A stretch of DNA of 64,000 nt from Phyllobacterium myrsinacearum (GCF_014138285.1 NZ_JACGXN010000001.1:1477314-1541313); one strand, 5' to 3'; numbered from the stretch's first letter, positions 27,834 through 38,887 are shown. The notes: generated by a model not told the origin, from the sequence alone. A program made the numbers and translations.

Positions 27834-29620
27834 CAGATCTCGGCCGGCAGGATTGCGGTGAACCGGGCACCGAGATAGTTCTCGGGATCATTCGGATCAA
27901 GGATGTTCTCCGCATTCAATGTACCGCCGTGGGCTTCGATAATCTGACGGCTGATGGAAAGACCAAGGCCGGAATTCTGACCAAATGCCTCACCTGAGGG
28001 CCTATCCGTATAGAATCGCTCAAAAATACGGTCGATCTGCTCGACTCGAATGCCAGGGCCGTTGTCTTCCACGAGGATCCGAACGCGGTCGCCCATATGC
28101 TGCAGGGAGACAGTGATACTCCCGTGTTCTTCCGGCACGAAAGAACGGGCGTTTTCAATCAGATTGGAAACGACCTGGCCAAGTCGCAGGTCATGGCCAA
28201 CGACGAAGAAACCTTTCTTGTTCTGCGGAAGCTTGCCCACGACAAATTCGATCTGCGTATCTTTCTTGTTGCGCCGCACTTCGCGGGCAGCGGTCACGAG
28301 ATTGCCCAGCAGGAACTTGAGGTCCACATGTTCGGAGTCTTCGCGCGCAAGTTCCGCATCAAGGCGTGACGCATCGGAAATATCGGTGATCAAGCGATCC
28401 AGACGCCGTACGTCATGCTGGATGACGTCCATCAACCGCTTGCGCGAATCGTCATTCTTGGCGAGCGGCAGCGTTTCCACTGCGCTGCGCAACGATGTGA
28501 GCGGGTTTTTCAATTCATGGCTGACATCGGCTGCAAAGCTCTCGATCGATTCAATGCGCGCATAGAGCGCGTTGGTCATGTCGCGGATAGACGTGGAAAG
28601 ATGACCGATCTCATCCTGGCGTTCGGAAAAATCCGGTATTTCCTCGCGGTTTTTCACGCCGTGGCGAACACGATCGGCTGCGGCTGCAAGACGGCGAAGC
28701 GGATTGGCAATCGTTGATGCCAAGAACAGCGACAGAATGGCCATGACCAGCGCAGCGACAGTGAACACACGAATAATGGCATACCGTTCGCCCTGCACGA
28801 TCTTGTCGATGTCGCCGCCTTCGGTCGAAAGCAGCAGGACGCCAAGGACGGCGCGGAAGCGCTGGATCGGAACGGCAACAGACACGATCTGTTCGCCCTT
28901 CTCCGTCATGCGGACGAAGGTGGCAGGCTGTCCGGTCAAAGCCTTGACGATTTCGGGGAAGGACGCACCGTTGCCGCCGGGCTGTTCCTGATAGATCGGC
29001 AAATCGCTCCGGCGAAGCAGCCGCGTCATGCGATTGGTTAGCCGTTCCAGAAACGTAGGCTGATCACCCTCTATGGGCGGCAGTTCATAACGCAGCACCT
29101 GACCGCGGGAATAGAGGTGGCGCGAATCCAGCAGCAGGTTGGAATCGCGGTCATATATGCGTGCGCGGGTTCGCGTTGGCTGGATAAGCTGCCGTAAGAC
29201 AGGTGCCACACGCTCGGGATTAATCGGGAAATCGAGATTATCAAGCACATCAGGCGACGGCGTTATGCTTTGCCCGGCCTGGAGTTCCAGGAGCTTTTCG
29301 GGATCGACCGTTATGGAGTTCGTATCAACGGTGGCTTCCGAGGCTATCGCGGCCGCAATGATTTCCCCCTGCGTCATCAGGCTTTCCACACGCGCATCAA
29401 TCAGCCCGTCTCGGAACTGATTGAGGTACATGATGCCTGACAGAAGCACAGCAAGACCGGCGAGATTCAGAAACAGGATACGCCGGGTCAAGCTCGAAAA
29501 AAGATAATTGCCAAACAGCCGGTTGAGCGGCTGCAGGAACCGCCTGAGGGCAAGCGACCGCTTCCGGCGCATGACGGCACTCTTGCGCGTAAGATTGCTG
29601 CCTTGGAGTCCGGCCACCAT
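27833..29620 (-). CDS. chvG: Sensor histidine kinase ChvG (BvrS/ExoS)
   Basis: 595 aa. Two membrane helices (about 45-65 and 290-315) enclose a periplasmic sensor domain, then HAMP, the H-box AADVSHELKNPLTSL, N-box NLIENARSF, and G-boxes EDNGPGIR and SGLGLSISRQI. In Agrobacterium, Sinorhizobium and Brucella this kinase senses acid or host conditions and controls envelope and virulence genes with ChvI. It lies 146 nt downstream of chvI. Confidence 0.94.
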   Translation of the reverse strand: MVAGLQGSNLTRKSAVMRRKRSLALRRFLQPLNRLFGNYLFSSLTRRILFLNLAGLAVLLSGIMYLNQFRDGLIDARVESLMTQGEIIAAAIASEATVDTNSITVDPEKLLELQAGQSITPSPDVLDNLDFPINPERVAPVLRQLIQPTRTRARIYDRDSNLLLDSRHLYSRGQVLRYELPPIEGDQPTFLERLTNRMTRLLRRSDLPIYQEQPGGNGASFPEIVKALTGQPATFVRMTEKGEQIVSVAVPIQRFRAVLGVLLLSTEGGDIDKIVQGERYAIIRVFTVAALVMAILSLFLASTIANPLRRLAAAADRVRHGVKNREEIPDFSERQDEIGHLSTSIRDMTNALYARIESIESFAADVSHELKNPLTSLRSAVETLPLAKNDDSRKRLMDVIQHDVRRLDRLITDISDASRLDAELAREDSEHVDLKFLLGNLVTAAREVRRNKKDTQIEFVVGKLPQNKKGFFVVGHDLRLGQVVSNLIENARSFVPEEHGSITVSLQHMGDRVRILVEDNGPGIRVEQIDRIFERFYTDRPSGEAFGQNSGLGLSISRQIIEAHGGTLNAENILDPNDPENYLGARFTAILPAEI

Positions 29621-29694
29621 TTCTGCCTCAGAACATCGTAAATGGGCTGCCTCATCGCATTCAAAACGCGCAGAGACAATCTTATTCTACAAGG

Positions 29695-29727
29695 GATCAC
29701 GCATGCGTGTCATTCCTATGCGTGATC
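29695..29727. repeat. Intercistronic inverted repeat between chvI and chvG
   Basis: A 10-bp perfect stem GATCACGCAT (29695-29704)/ATGCGTGATC (29718-29727) with a 13-nt loop and no T run. It could stabilise the chvI 3' end or lower chvG expression. Confidence 0.6.
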
Positions 29728-29766
29728 TTTAGCCCATTTGTACGCAAACAACAGCGACAAACAGCA

Positions 29767-30468
29767 TCACGTTTCGCGGAAGCGGTATCCAACACCGTAC
29801 AATGTCTCGATCATATCGAAGTCATCGTCGACGACTTTGAACTTCTTGCGCAACCGCTTGATGTGGCTGTCGATCGTCCGATCATCCACGTAGACCTGTT
29901 CGTCATATGCGGCATCCATCAACGCATCGCGGCTTTTGACAACCCCCGGACGCTGCGCCAAGGAATGGAGAATAAGGAACTCCGTCACGGTCAACGTCAC
30001 AGGCTCGCCCATCCAGGTGCAGGTATGCCGCTCCTGATCCATAACAAGCTGACCACGTTCCAGTGATTTGGCCTGAGGACTGCCCGGTTTGGCAGCGCCT
30101 TCGCGTGCTGCAACCCGGCGCAATACTGCTTTGACACGCTCAACCAGAAGTCGCTGTGAGAACGGCTTCGTTATGAAGTCATCGGCGCCCATCTTCAGGC
30201 CAAAAAGCTCATCAATCTCGTCATCCTTGGATGTCAGGAAGATAACGGGCAGATCGGATTTTTGACGCAGACGGCGGAGAAGTTCCATACCATCCATGCG
30301 CGGCATCTTGATATCGAAAATTGCCAGATTTGGCGGACGGGCCATCAAACCGTCGAGCGCAGAAGCGCCATCCGTATAGGTCTCGACACGATAACCTTCC
30401 GATTCAAGCGCAATCGATACGGATGTCAGAATATTGCGATCGTCATCAACGAGCGCGATGGTCTGCAT
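29767..30468 (-). CDS. chvI: Response regulator ChvI (BvrR), OmpR family
   Basis: 233 aa. Receiver domain with [10 protein letters not shown], phospho-Asp in [14 protein letters not shown] and Lys in FITKPFS. The C-terminal winged helix has [19 protein letters not shown] and ends YGVGYRF. I chose the ATG at 30468 ([10 protein letters not shown]) with GGGAAG upstream, as in relatives; the ATG at 30486 would add six residues. Divergent from pckA, which is a reported target of this system in related bacteria. Confidence 0.95.
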   Translation of the reverse strand: MQTIALVDDDRNILTSVSIALESEGYRVETYTDGASALDGLMARPPNLAIFDIKMPRMDGMELLRRLRQKSDLPVIFLTSKDDEIDELFGLKMGADDFITKPFSQRLLVERVKAVLRRVAAREGAAKPGSPQAKSLERGQLVMDQERHTCTWMGEPVTLTVTEFLILHSLAQRPGVVKSRDALMDAAYDEQVYVDDRTIDSHIKRLRKKFKVVDDDFDMIETLYGVGYRFRET

Positions 30469-30800
30469 TGCGGGTACTTCCCTCATGCCCTGCTTTTCCT
30501 TGTTTCAAAGGTTAAATCCGATCGTGCTTGTGCCGGACAAATTAGGTACAAAATGTGGCACAGATCACAAGTCATGTCATCCTTGATGGTTTTGCCCTAA
30601 TTCCGGAGGCAAACGCCGCCCTGTGGATTTTGTTCATTTAAAACGATTTAGATATTTTTTAAATTCTTTAAATCGATTAAACATTTGATACTATTCATTT
30701 TTTCTGCTTTTGATCAGATGTAGCCGCATTCATGCTGGAAGATGTATGAGGCGGCGCATACCAATATTGACCCTGAACCTTCTTAAACAACGGCGGACAC
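30469..30800. promoter_or_regulatory. Divergent chvI/pckA regulatory region with phased TTTAAA repeats
   Basis: 332 nt without a gene. Around 30630-30700 it is strongly AT-rich. TTTAAA occurs at 30637, 30658 and 30667, and ATTAAA at 30676, so the last three are 9 nt apart and the first is two helical turns away. Short direct repeats at this spacing are typical of OmpR-family sites, so ChvI binding is a reasonable guess. No clear terminator or ORF seen. Confidence 0.45.
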
Positions 30801-32414
30801 ATGACTAGAGAGACCGGTATCCATAACGCGTCGATCGCGCTCGGCACCTCAGGCTTGAAGGAGCTTTCGGCGGTCTACTATAATTTCGGGGCCGCTGAGC
30901 TCTATGAAGAGACGTTGCGGCGCGGTGAAGCACAGCTGACGGCGCAGGGTGCGCTAGTCGCCCGGACTGGTCAGCACACGGGACGTTCGCCCAAGGACAA
31001 GTTTGTCGTACGTGATGCATCGACGGAAGCTCATGTCTGGTGGGACAACAACGCCGCGATGACACCTGAGGCATTCGAGCTGCTTTATGCGGACTTTGCC
31101 GAACACGCCAAGGGCAAGGAAGTGTTCGTGCAGGACCTTATCGGCGGCGCGGACACCGATTACAGCTTGAATACCCGCGTGATTACAGAATTCGCATGGC
31201 ATTCGCTGTTCATCCGCAATCTTCTCATCCGTCCGGATCGGGATGCGCTGACAAGCTTTGTCCCCAAGATGACGATTATCGATCTGCCATCCTTCCGCGC
31301 TGATCCCAAACGGCACGGAACCCGCACTGAGACCGTGATTGCCGTAGACCTCACGCGCATGATCGTGCTTATTGGCGGCTCCGCCTATGCCGGCGAAATG
31401 AAAAAATCGGTTTTCACCGCCCTGAACTACCTTCTGCCGGCAAAGGGCGTCATGCCCATGCATTGCTCGGCCAACGAAGGCCCGGAGGGCGATGCAGCTG
31501 TTTTCTTCGGTCTTTCGGGTACCGGAAAGACAACACTTTCGGCGGACCCTGCGCGCACGCTGATCGGCGATGATGAACATGGCTGGGGCGAGCATGGCGT
31601 CTTCAACTTCGAAGGCGGCTGCTATGCCAAAACGATCCGGCTTTCGGCCGAAGCAGAACCGGAAATCTACGCAACGACCCAGCGCTTCGGCACCGTGCTT
31701 GAGAACGTTGTGCTTGATAAAAATCGGGAACCCGATTTCAACGATGGTTCCCTGACCGAAAATACCCGTTGCGCCTATCCCCTGGATTTCATTCCGAATG
31801 CGTCCAAGACCGGCAAGGCGAGCCATCCAAAGAACATCATCATGCTGACAGCGGATGCCTTCGGCGTGATGCCTCCCATTGCCAAGCTCACACCGGCACA
31901 GGCCATGTACCACTTCCTTTCCGGCTACACTGCTAAGGTCGCCGGGACAGAACGTGGCGTCACGGAGCCGGAAGCCACGTTCTCAACGTGCTTCGGCGCA
32001 CCATTCATGCCGCGCCACCCCTCCGAATATGGCAATCTCCTGCGTCAGCTGATTGCTGAGCATGGCGTGGATTGCTGGCTGGTGAACACCGGATGGACCG
32101 GCGGCGCCTATGGTACCGGCAAACGCATGCCTATCAAGGCAACCCGCGCGCTTCTGACTGCTGCGCTAGATGGCTCGCTCAAGAACGCACAGTTCCGCAC
32201 GGATCCAAACTTCGGTTTTGCCGTTCCGGTTGCCGTGCCCGGCGTCGATGAATCCATCCTGGATCCACGCTCGACATGGGCCGACAAGCAGGCGTACGAC
32301 ACCCAAGCCAAGAAGCTGGTGGATATGTTTGTCACCAATTTCGGCAAGTTTGAAAGCCATGTGGATAGCGATATTCGCGCGGCTGCGCCACAGACACCGG
32401 TCGCTGCCGAATAA
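30801..32414 (+). CDS. pckA: Phosphoenolpyruvate carboxykinase (ATP)
   Basis: 537 aa. Converts oxaloacetate and ATP to PEP, the entry to gluconeogenesis from C4 acids. Motifs: [15 protein letters not shown], the kinase loop [11 protein letters not shown] near 237-247, GDDEHGWG and [15 protein letters not shown]. Full length. Monocistronic: long divergent promoter region before it and a strong terminator after it. Confidence 0.97.
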   Translation: MTRETGIHNASIALGTSGLKELSAVYYNFGAAELYEETLRRGEAQLTAQGALVARTGQHTGRSPKDKFVVRDASTEAHVWWDNNAAMTPEAFELLYADFAEHAKGKEVFVQDLIGGADTDYSLNTRVITEFAWHSLFIRNLLIRPDRDALTSFVPKMTIIDLPSFRADPKRHGTRTETVIAVDLTRMIVLIGGSAYAGEMKKSVFTALNYLLPAKGVMPMHCSANEGPEGDAAVFFGLSGTGKTTLSADPARTLIGDDEHGWGEHGVFNFEGGCYAKTIRLSAEAEPEIYATTQRFGTVLENVVLDKNREPDFNDGSLTENTRCAYPLDFIPNASKTGKASHPKNIIMLTADAFGVMPPIAKLTPAQAMYHFLSGYTAKVAGTERGVTEPEATFSTCFGAPFMPRHPSEYGNLLRQLIAEHGVDCWLVNTGWTGGAYGTGKRMPIKATRALLTAALDGSLKNAQFRTDPNFGFAVPVAVPGVDESILDPRSTWADKQAYDTQAKKLVDMFVTNFGKFESHVDSDIRAAAPQTPVAAE

Positions 32415-32434
32415 TCGAACTGCGTCTCACATTG

Positions 32435-32468
32435 AAACCCCGCTTGAAAAAGCGGGGCTTTTTGCTTT
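32435..32468 (+). terminator. Rho-independent terminator after pckA
   Basis: Stem CCCCGCTT (32438-32445)/AAGCGGGG (32450-32457) with a GAAA tetraloop, then CTTTTTGCTTTT. Confidence 0.88.
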
Positions 32469-32523
32469 TCCATTTGCTCGAAGATGCTTTCCGGCCGGAA
32501 AAGATTAGGTTACCAATCCCACC

Positions 32524-32961
32524 ATGGAAGAAAACCGCAACCAGATCAAAATCACCAACCGGATCTACATCCATGAGGATGATCTGGAAGAGAGCTTTAT
32601 TCGCTCGGCCGGTCCAGGCGGACAGAATGTCAACAAAGTATCCACGGCCGTGCAGCTGCGGTTTTTTGCAGCGCGGGCAGGGTTGCCAGAAGAGGTGTTG
32701 GGACGCCTCTTGAAACTGGCAGGACAAAGGGGCACCAAGGACGGTGACGTGTTGATCGAGGCCAGTCGCTTTCGCACGCAGGAACGCAACCGCGAAGACG
32801 CCCGCGAACGCATGATCACCTTGATTGCCAAGGCCGCCGAACCGCCGCCGCCGCCCCGCAAGAAAACCAGACCGACAAAAGGGTCTATCGAGCGCCGTCT
32901 CAAAGTAAAAGCGGGTCGATCCGATGTGAAGAAGATGCGCGGGCGGGTCAAAGGAGATTAG
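32524..32961 (+). CDS. arfB: Alternative ribosome-rescue factor ArfB (YaeJ)
   Basis: 145 aa, RF-1-like domain with the peptidyl-tRNA hydrolysis motif GPGGQNVNKVSTAVQLRF near 34-51, and a basic C-terminal tail (about 108-145) that enters the empty mRNA channel of stalled ribosomes. It releases nascent chains on non-stop mRNAs without a stop codon. The short length and absence of codon-recognition domains rule out RF1/RF2. Confidence 0.92.
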   Translation: MEENRNQIKITNRIYIHEDDLEESFIRSAGPGGQNVNKVSTAVQLRFFAARAGLPEEVLGRLLKLAGQRGTKDGDVLIEASRFRTQERNREDARERMITLIAKAAEPPPPPRKKTRPTKGSIERRLKVKAGRSDVKKMRGRVKGD

Positions 32962-33070
32962 TGTTGGGAACAGAACGTGACTGAAGGTCGTTAATCTTTG
33001 CTTTTCAAGCTCGATAGGGAATGTAACAACCTAGATTGTCGGTTTGAACAATCAACAAGGAGAGCCAGAC

Positions 33071-33529
33071 ATGGGACTATTTGATTTTGTTAAATCAGTC
33101 GGCAAGAAAGTCGGTATCGGCGATGACGAGCCTCAGGCGGGCGATCTGAAGAAAGAGCTCGATTCACACAACCTCGGCACGGGCAAAGTCGATGTCGTCG
33201 TTGAAGGTGACAAAGCTATCCTCAAGGGAAGCGTCACCGACCAGGAAATCCTGGAGAAAGCCATCATTGCCGTGGGTAATTCACTCGGCGTGTCGAAAGT
33301 CGACACTGGCGGCCTGACTGTCGACAACACAACCACTGGTTCTGTAGCCAAGGATCCTGTCTTCTACACCGTCAAAAAAGGCGATAATCTGTGGAAGATC
33401 GCAGAAGCAGTCTATGGCAAAGGCAAGGGTGTGAAGAACACAGCTATCTTTGAAGCCAATAAACCGATGCTGACGAGCCCTGACAAGATTTATCCCGGTC
33501 AGGTTCTGCGCATTCCGTCCATCGACTGA
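33071..33529 (+). CDS. BON-LysM domain protein (Kbp/YgaU-like)
   Basis: 152 aa. A BON domain (about 25-85, VEGDKAILKGSVTDQE) is followed by a C-terminal LysM domain (FYTVKKGDNLWKIAEAVYGK, about 97-150). The same architecture in E. coli Kbp binds potassium in the cytoplasm. There is no signal peptide, so a wall-binding role is unlikely. I chose the ATG at 33071 with AAGGAG 7 nt upstream; an ORF start at 33044 has none. Confidence 0.85.
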   Translation: MGLFDFVKSVGKKVGIGDDEPQAGDLKKELDSHNLGTGKVDVVVEGDKAILKGSVTDQEILEKAIIAVGNSLGVSKVDTGGLTVDNTTTGSVAKDPVFYTVKKGDNLWKIAEAVYGKGKGVKNTAIFEANKPMLTSPDKIYPGQVLRIPSID

Positions 33530-33545
33530 TAGCGCCATTTCATAC

Positions 33546-33586
33546 AGAGACCCGGCCTTCTCTTGATGTCCGGGTCTTTGTTTTTC
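33546..33586 (+). terminator. Rho-independent terminator after the BON-LysM gene
   Basis: Stem AGACCCGG (33548-33555)/CCGGGTCT (33570-33577) with a 14-nt loop, then TTGTTTTT. Confidence 0.78.
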
Positions 33587-33603
33587 AACAATCAGGTCAT
33601 GTC

Positions 33604-34218
33604 ATGCTTCTGCTTGCGCCCGGCATTCGCTATTTCCCCGATTATCTCGATCTGACCGAGCAGTCTGCGCTGATAGAAGAAATCAGAGCCATCGTTGCTG
33701 ACGCTCCGCTCTATATTCCCGCAATGCCGAAAACCGGGAAAGAAATGAGCGTACGGATGACCAATTGCGGCTCGCTCGGCTGGGTGACTGACAAGGAGCG
33801 TGGCTACCGCTATCAGCCTATGCACCCCGCTACGCAAAAGCCTTGGCCTGACATACCGCAACGCTTGCTCGCCTTGTGGGAGAAAGTTAGTGATTTCACG
33901 CTTCCTCCTGAAGCCTGCTTGGTCAACTTTTATGCGGAAACGGCAAAAATGGGTTTGCATCAAGATCGGGACGAACAGAATCTCGCTGCTCCGGTCGTGT
34001 CCATATCCTTGGGTGATACCTGCCTTTTCCGTTTTGGTGGAACGGAACGCAATGACAAAACCCAATCCATCAAGCTGAAAAGCGGCGATGTGATTGTGCT
34101 GGGCGATGCAGGACGATTGGCTTTCCATGGGGTGGACAGGATTTATCCCGGCACGTCAACGCTTCTGAAAAACACCGGCCGTATCAATCTGACACTCAGG
34201 CGCGTCACAGCTTCCTGA
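33604..34218 (+). CDS. alkB: DNA oxidative demethylase AlkB
   Basis: 204 aa Fe(II)/2-oxoglutarate dioxygenase repairing 1-meA and 3-meC in DNA and RNA. Substrate-side [13 protein letters not shown], iron ligands HQDRDE (His and Asp) and the distal His in AFHGVDRI, and 2-OG-binding Arg residues in NLTLRR are all present. Its end overlaps the convergent coaA by 14 nt. Confidence 0.93.
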   Translation: MLLLAPGIRYFPDYLDLTEQSALIEEIRAIVADAPLYIPAMPKTGKEMSVRMTNCGSLGWVTDKERGYRYQPMHPATQKPWPDIPQRLLALWEKVSDFTLPPEACLVNFYAETAKMGLHQDRDEQNLAAPVVSISLGDTCLFRFGGTERNDKTQSIKLKSGDVIVLGDAGRLAFHGVDRIYPGTSTLLKNTGRINLTLRRVTAS

Positions 34219-35161
34219 GCGCCACTTCCTCGATGAGGTGATTGCCGCCCTTGCGCAAGATCAGATCAGCGCGCGGCCGTGTCGGCAGGATGTTTTCCTT
34301 CAAATTCTTCAAATTGATGTTGGTCCAGAGATTTTCGGCGATTGCGAGTGCCGAATCATCTGAAATCGTGGAATAGCGATGGAAGAAAGAGCTGGGATCT
34401 TTAAACGCCGTTTCCCGCAGACGCATGAAACGGTTGATGTACCATGTGTGGATCTGTCCTTCGTCTGCATCGATATAGATCGAGAAATCAAAAAAGTCAG
34501 ATACGAACGGCACCATTTTGCCGTCTTCCGGCAGGTCGCGAACCTGCAGAACGTTGATGCCTTCGAAGATCAGGATATCCGGTGCGTCGACGGTCTGGTA
34601 TTTGCCCTGCAGCACATCATAGGTCAAATGTGAGTATAGCGGCGCATTGACATTGCGCTGCCCGGCCTTGATCTGCGACAGGAAGCGCAAAAGCATACCG
34701 ACATCATAGCTCTCCGGGAAACCTTTACGCTCCATCAGGCCTTTGGAGCGCAGAACCTCATTCGGATAAAGGAAACCGTCTGTGGTCACCAGATCAACCT
34801 TCGGGCTCGAAGGCCAGCGGGCAAGGAGTTCCTTGAGGATACGCGCTGTCGTCGATTTCCCAACGGCAACAGAACCGGCAATCCCGATGATGAAGGGCGT
34901 CTTGAAGGCGTCACCCGTATTGAGGAACTGGCGCCGCTGATAGAACAGAAGCTGACTGGCCTCGACATGAGCAGACAGAAGGCGCGACAGCGAAAGGTAA
35001 ATCCGGTTCACCTCATCAAGATCGATGGGGTCGCCAAGCGAACGCAAACGTTTGACCTCGTCATAGGTCAACGTCATGGGCGTGTCGGCACGAAACTCCG
35101 CCCAGCGCTCGGCACTGTAAAACCGGTAGGGCGAAAATTCGCTGGGTGCCAGCTGATCCAT
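34205..35161 (-). CDS. coaA: Pantothenate kinase (type I)
   Basis: 318 aa. First step of CoA synthesis. P-loop [17 protein letters not shown], then [24 protein letters not shown] and the ending [19 protein letters not shown]. Three starts are possible. I chose the ATG at 35161 ([15 protein letters not shown]), with GGGGACG just upstream and a length like relatives. ATG at 35206 or TTG at 35218 would give an N-terminus not matching the family. Follows the his operon. Confidence 0.92.
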   Translation of the reverse strand: MDQLAPSEFSPYRFYSAERWAEFRADTPMTLTYDEVKRLRSLGDPIDLDEVNRIYLSLSRLLSAHVEASQLLFYQRRQFLNTGDAFKTPFIIGIAGSVAVGKSTTARILKELLARWPSSPKVDLVTTDGFLYPNEVLRSKGLMERKGFPESYDVGMLLRFLSQIKAGQRNVNAPLYSHLTYDVLQGKYQTVDAPDILIFEGINVLQVRDLPEDGKMVPFVSDFFDFSIYIDADEGQIHTWYINRFMRLRETAFKDPSSFFHRYSTISDDSALAIAENLWTNINLKNLKENILPTRPRADLILRKGGNHLIEEVALRKL

Positions 35162-35214
35162 GACGTCCCCGTCCCTTTGCCGTTCCAACGCCTGTGCTTT
35201 AAACATGACTATGT

Positions 35215-35538
35215 TCAACCATGTCCACGGGCGGCTTTTTCTTCAAGCCCGGTCTGTACCGTGCGCCGTTCGAGTTCCGTCAGAACGTCATCAAGACTGA
35301 CGCCGGAAAGTCCAAGAACAACAAGAAGATGATAGAGCAAATCGGCAGTTTCGGAAACAACACCCTGTGTGTCACCGGATACGGCAGCGATGACGGTTTC
35401 AACGGCCTCTTCACCAAGCTTCTGGCTCGCCTTGCCGATACCCTTCGCGTAGAGGCTGGCCGTATAGGATTTGGTGTCGGAAGAGGCGGCGCGTTCGGCC
35501 ACGATCTTTTCGAGATCGGTAAGGGTAAATGCTGTCAT
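35215..35538 (-). CDS. hisE: Phosphoribosyl-ATP pyrophosphatase
   Basis: 107 aa, second step of histidine synthesis (PR-ATP to PR-AMP). All-alpha MazG-like fold with [13 protein letters not shown] and [13 protein letters not shown] carrying the metal-binding acids. A stand-alone HisE, not fused to HisI. Starts by a 4-nt ATGA overlap with hisF. Confidence 0.95.
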   Translation of the reverse strand: MTAFTLTDLEKIVAERAASSDTKSYTASLYAKGIGKASQKLGEEAVETVIAAVSGDTQGVVSETADLLYHLLVVLGLSGVSLDDVLTELERRTVQTGLEEKAARGHG

Positions 35539-36341
35539 CGCGCAACTCCGCTGGATGGGCGAATGGGGTCAAGTCGCATCGGAATACCCGCTGCGGCCAT
35601 ATGGGCTTTGGCCTCGCCAATCGTATAGGTGCCAAAATGGAAGATGGATGCGGCCAATACCGCCGTGGCATGGCCTTCGAGAATGCCTTCAACCATGTGA
35701 TCGAGGTTACCAACGCCGCCGGAAGCAATAACAGGGGCGCGCACTGCGTCGGCGATGGCGCGAGTTACCGGAATGTCGTAACCGATCTTGGAACCATCGC
35801 GGTCCATCGACGTCAGAAGGATTTCGCCAGCACCAAGATCAACGACCTTGCGGGCAAATTCAAGCGCATCAATGCCAGTTGCCTGACGGCCACCATGGGT
35901 GAAAATCTCCCAGCGATCGACCTCACCCACTTTTGATACCTTTTTGGCATCAATTGCCACAACGATGCACTGGTTGCCGAACTTGTCAGCCGCTTCGGCG
36001 ATGAACTCAGGATTTTTCACCGCTGCCGTGTTGATTGAAACCTTGTCAGCCCCCGCGAGCAGCAGCTTGCGGATATCGGCAACCGTACGAACACCACCGC
36101 CGACGGTCAGCGGCATGAAACATTGCTCAGCCGTGCGCGCGACTATGTCAAAGATGGTTTCGCGGTCGTCGGATGAGGCGGTGATATCGAGGAAGCAAAG
36201 TTCGTCAGCACCTGCTGCGTCATAAGCCTTGGCTGCTTCCACGGGATCGCCGGCATCGATGAGATCGACAAAGTTGACGCCTTTGACAACACGTCCATCT
36301 TTTACGTCGAGACAGGGAATAACGCGGGCTTTGAGAGTCAT
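35535..36341 (-). CDS. hisF: Imidazole glycerol phosphate synthase, cyclase subunit
   Basis: 268 aa TIM barrel that joins ammonia from HisH to PRFAR. Catalytic Asp in [13 protein letters not shown] and in [14 protein letters not shown]; phosphate loops [11 protein letters not shown] and ASGGVGN. ATGA overlap with hisA upstream. Confidence 0.96.
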   Translation of the reverse strand: MTLKARVIPCLDVKDGRVVKGVNFVDLIDAGDPVEAAKAYDAAGADELCFLDITASSDDRETIFDIVARTAEQCFMPLTVGGGVRTVADIRKLLLAGADKVSINTAAVKNPEFIAEAADKFGNQCIVVAIDAKKVSKVGEVDRWEIFTHGGRQATGIDALEFARKVVDLGAGEILLTSMDRDGSKIGYDIPVTRAIADAVRAPVIASGGVGNLDHMVEGILEGHATAVLAASIFHFGTYTIGEAKAHMAAAGIPMRLDPIRPSSGVAR

Positions 36342-37081
36342 GCGGCACGCTCCCTGGCTTCACGCAATACCTGCAACGCCTCATGCGGATCGATACGGCC
36401 GTCATAAAGTGCCCGGCCTGAGATAGCGCCTTCAAGTTTGCGTGCATCCGGCATGGTCATGCGGACAATATCAGCTATGGAAGCAAGACCACCTGACGCA
36501 ACCACCGGTATCGATACTGCTTCAGCCAATTGCAAAGTCGACTCCCAATTGATTCCGGCCAGAACACCGTCCCGATCAATATCCGTGTATATGATCGCTG
36601 CAACACCAGCCCCTTCGAATTTCTTCGCCAGCTCGACAACACCTAGAGTTGAAGCTTCGGCCCACCCTTCAACGGCCACCTTGCCTCCCTTGGCATCAAT
36701 ACCGACGGCCACTTTGCCCGGAAACTTTTTGCATGCTTCTATAACAAGCGGCGGGTTACGCACGGCAATTGTCCCGAGGATGACGCGGGAAAGGCCTTTG
36801 GCCAACCAGCTTTCAATATGGCCCAGGGTTCTGATACCGCCGCCTAATTGAACGGGATTTTTCGTTGCCTTCAGGATCGATTCAACGGCCGCGCCGTTGA
36901 CGGACTGCCCAACGAAAGCGCCATTCAGATCGACCACATGAAGCCATTCAAATCCTTGATCTTCAAAGGATTTCGCCTGTGCCGCCGGATCTTCGTTATA
37001 GACTGTTGCCTGATCCATATCACCAAGCTTCAATCGTACGCATTGACCGTCTTTCAAATCAATTGCGGGGAATAAAATCAT
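36338..37081 (-). CDS. hisA: ProFAR isomerase
   Basis: 247 aa TIM barrel related to His[17 protein letters not shown] has the catalytic Asp; [14 protein letters not shown] the second. [11 protein letters not shown] and ASGGLAS bind phosphates. The ATG at 37081 overlaps the hisH stop as ATGA, better than the start nine bases upstream. Confidence 0.96.
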   Translation of the reverse strand: MILFPAIDLKDGQCVRLKLGDMDQATVYNEDPAAQAKSFEDQGFEWLHVVDLNGAFVGQSVNGAAVESILKATKNPVQLGGGIRTLGHIESWLAKGLSRVILGTIAVRNPPLVIEACKKFPGKVAVGIDAKGGKVAVEGWAEASTLGVVELAKKFEGAGVAAIIYTDIDRDGVLAGINWESTLQLAEAVSIPVVASGGLASIADIVRMTMPDARKLEGAISGRALYDGRIDPHEALQVLREARERAA

Positions 37082-37728
37082 GGTTGCCACCTCAGGAAAT
37101 TGGCGATGAGAGCAAGACCCAGAGCCTGGCTCTTTTCCGGGTGAAACTGCGTGCCCACCATATTGTCATTGGCAACGGCTGCCGTTACTGGCCCGCCGTA
37201 ATCGGTAACAGCCAGAACATCATTCTCAATTTCGGCATCGAGGAAATAAGAATGAACGAAATAAGCATGCAACCCATCAGGGCCGGTCTTGATGCCATCG
37301 AACAGCGGATGCGGCCGGTTGAGGCGAATCGTGTTCCAGCCGATCTGGGGAATTTTCAGGGTGGGATCAGACGGTACCATTTCGCGAACGTCGCCCTTTA
37401 TCCAGTCAAAGCCAGTCGAAATGGTCTTTTCCAACCCACGTGACGACATGAGCTGCATGCCGACGCAGATCCCAAGAAACGGGCGTGCTTTTTCCACCGC
37501 GACCTCATGGATCGCTTCAGGCATACCCGGCACTGCGTGTAGCCCCCGGCGGCAATCCGCATAGGCACCGACCCCGGGCAACACGATGCGATCGGCCGTA
37601 CGTACCCGTTCGGCATCGTTGGTCAGATCGATGGTGGCATTGATGCCGCTTTCCTGTGCTGCCCGTTCAAAAGCTTTTGTGGCAGAACGAAGATTGCCCG
37701 ACCCGTAGTCAATAATGGCCACCCGCAT
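37078..37728 (-). CDS. hisH: Imidazole glycerol phosphate synthase, glutaminase subunit
   Basis: 216 aa class I amidotransferase feeding ammonia to His[14 protein letters not shown] at the N-terminus, nucleophile Cys in [11 protein letters not shown] near 84, and catalytic His-x-Glu in TQFHPEKSQ. The ATG at 37728 has GGGGAG 9 nt upstream; a TTG two codons earlier is less likely. Lies 2 nt after the DUF2628 gene. Confidence 0.95.
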   Translation of the reverse strand: MRVAIIDYGSGNLRSATKAFERAAQESGINATIDLTNDAERVRTADRIVLPGVGAYADCRRGLHAVPGMPEAIHEVAVEKARPFLGICVGMQLMSSRGLEKTISTGFDWIKGDVREMVPSDPTLKIPQIGWNTIRLNRPHPLFDGIKTGPDGLHAYFVHSYFLDAEIENDVLAVTDYGGPVTAAVANDNMVGTQFHPEKSQALGLALIANFLRWQP

Positions 37729-37730
37729 AC

Positions 37731-38225
37731 TCAACGTTCTCCCCGATAGCCGACGAGACCGAGCATGCCCCCTGCAACGGGTTTACCCTCCGTTGTCATC
37801 ACCGCTGGAGCCACGCGCGGAATGTCAGGCAGAGCAGGCGCCGGAGCCACAGCAAATTGATCGCCATGGAAATAGGCAGTCTCCGCATCGGCGGCAGAGC
37901 GAGCATCTATGATCGCAGCGGGATAAAAGCCGCGCCGTTCAAATGCCTTGATGCGCCAATTGCTGGCTTCAAACGCCACCAGAAGCGCAAGCAGTGCAGC
38001 AACAATTTCCGCCAGATTGCCGTGGCCCGTATAGGAACCAACAATAGAGATGGCTGTAACAGCCGCAAAAACCAGCGCCGCTTCAAACCACAATCGATTG
38101 AACAACAGCCAGGGAACGGGCAGGACGAAAGCGATGATCGCAAAACCATCGCGGATGAAGACGGTCCTGTCACCTTGAACCTGGTTGTCTTGCGATGGCG
38201 GTACCAAAACAATGTAACTGGCCAT
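37731..38225 (-). CDS. DUF2628 membrane protein within the his operon
   Basis: 164 aa. Hydrophobic segments at about 27-43, 47-64 and 70-86, followed by a soluble tail. DUF2628 proteins in this place between hisB and hisH are common in Rhizobiales; the function is unknown. [19 protein letters not shown] is typical. Gaps of 16 nt to hisB and 2 nt to hisH imply co-expression with histidine synthesis. Confidence 0.78.
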   Translation of the reverse strand: MASYIVLVPPSQDNQVQGDRTVFIRDGFAIIAFVLPVPWLLFNRLWFEAALVFAAVTAISIVGSYTGHGNLAEIVAALLALLVAFEASNWRIKAFERRGFYPAAIIDARSAADAETAYFHGDQFAVAPAPALPDIPRVAPAVMTTEGKPVAGGMLGLVGYRGER

Positions 38226-38241
38226 ATCCCAGTCCTTCTTC

Positions 38242-38850
38242 TCAGCCGTTCAGCGAACCTTTGGTCGAAGGTATAACACCCTTCTGACGCGGGTCTGCCT
38301 CGATGGCAGTTCGCAAGGTGCGCGCGACCGCCTTGAAACACGTTTCGGCGATATGGTGGTTGTTTGCACCGTAGATATTCGACACGTGCAGCGTGACCCC
38401 TGCATTCTGTGCAAGGGCCTGAAAGAACTCCCGCACCAGCTCCGTATCAAACGTGCCGATCTTCGGGGCGGAAAACTCCACCTGCCAGATCAGGAAAGGG
38501 CGTCCGGAGACATCCAGCGCAGCCCGCGTCAAAGTTTCATCCATGGCTAGATCAAGCGAAGCGTAGCGGTTGATGCCGCGCCGATCACCGAGTGCCCTGG
38601 CAATCGCCTGGCCAATGGCAATGCCCGTATCTTCAACCGTGTGGTGGTCATCAATATGCAGATCACCCTCAGCCTTGATATCCATGTCGATCAGGGAATG
38701 GCGGGAAAGCTGTTCCAGCATATGATCGAAAAAACCCACTCCGGTGGAAATGTCAAACGCACCCGTTCCATCCAGATCGACCGAAACGGCAATGCTGGTT
38801 TCCTTGGTGGTCCGTTCTACTTTCGCAGTCCGTGTGCTGGCACTGGTCAT
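38242..38850 (-). CDS. hisB: Imidazoleglycerol-phosphate dehydratase
   Basis: 202 aa. Removes water from IGP. Metal-binding motifs [19 protein letters not shown], and the later SLDLAMDET and GANNHHIAE are all present. Monofunctional, without the phosphatase domain of E. coli HisB. The ATG at 38850 fits family length; an ORF start at 38940 would run into the repeat region. First gene of hisB-DUF2628-hisHAFE-coaA. Confidence 0.95.
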   Translation of the reverse strand: MTSASTRTAKVERTTKETSIAVSVDLDGTGAFDISTGVGFFDHMLEQLSRHSLIDMDIKAEGDLHIDDHHTVEDTGIAIGQAIARALGDRRGINRYASLDLAMDETLTRAALDVSGRPFLIWQVEFSAPKIGTFDTELVREFFQALAQNAGVTLHVSNIYGANNHHIAETCFKAVARTLRTAIEADPRQKGVIPSTKGSLNG

Positions 38851-38887
38851 CCCTGTTTCCCGTCGTCTGGGTTTCTCAAAAACGGCA

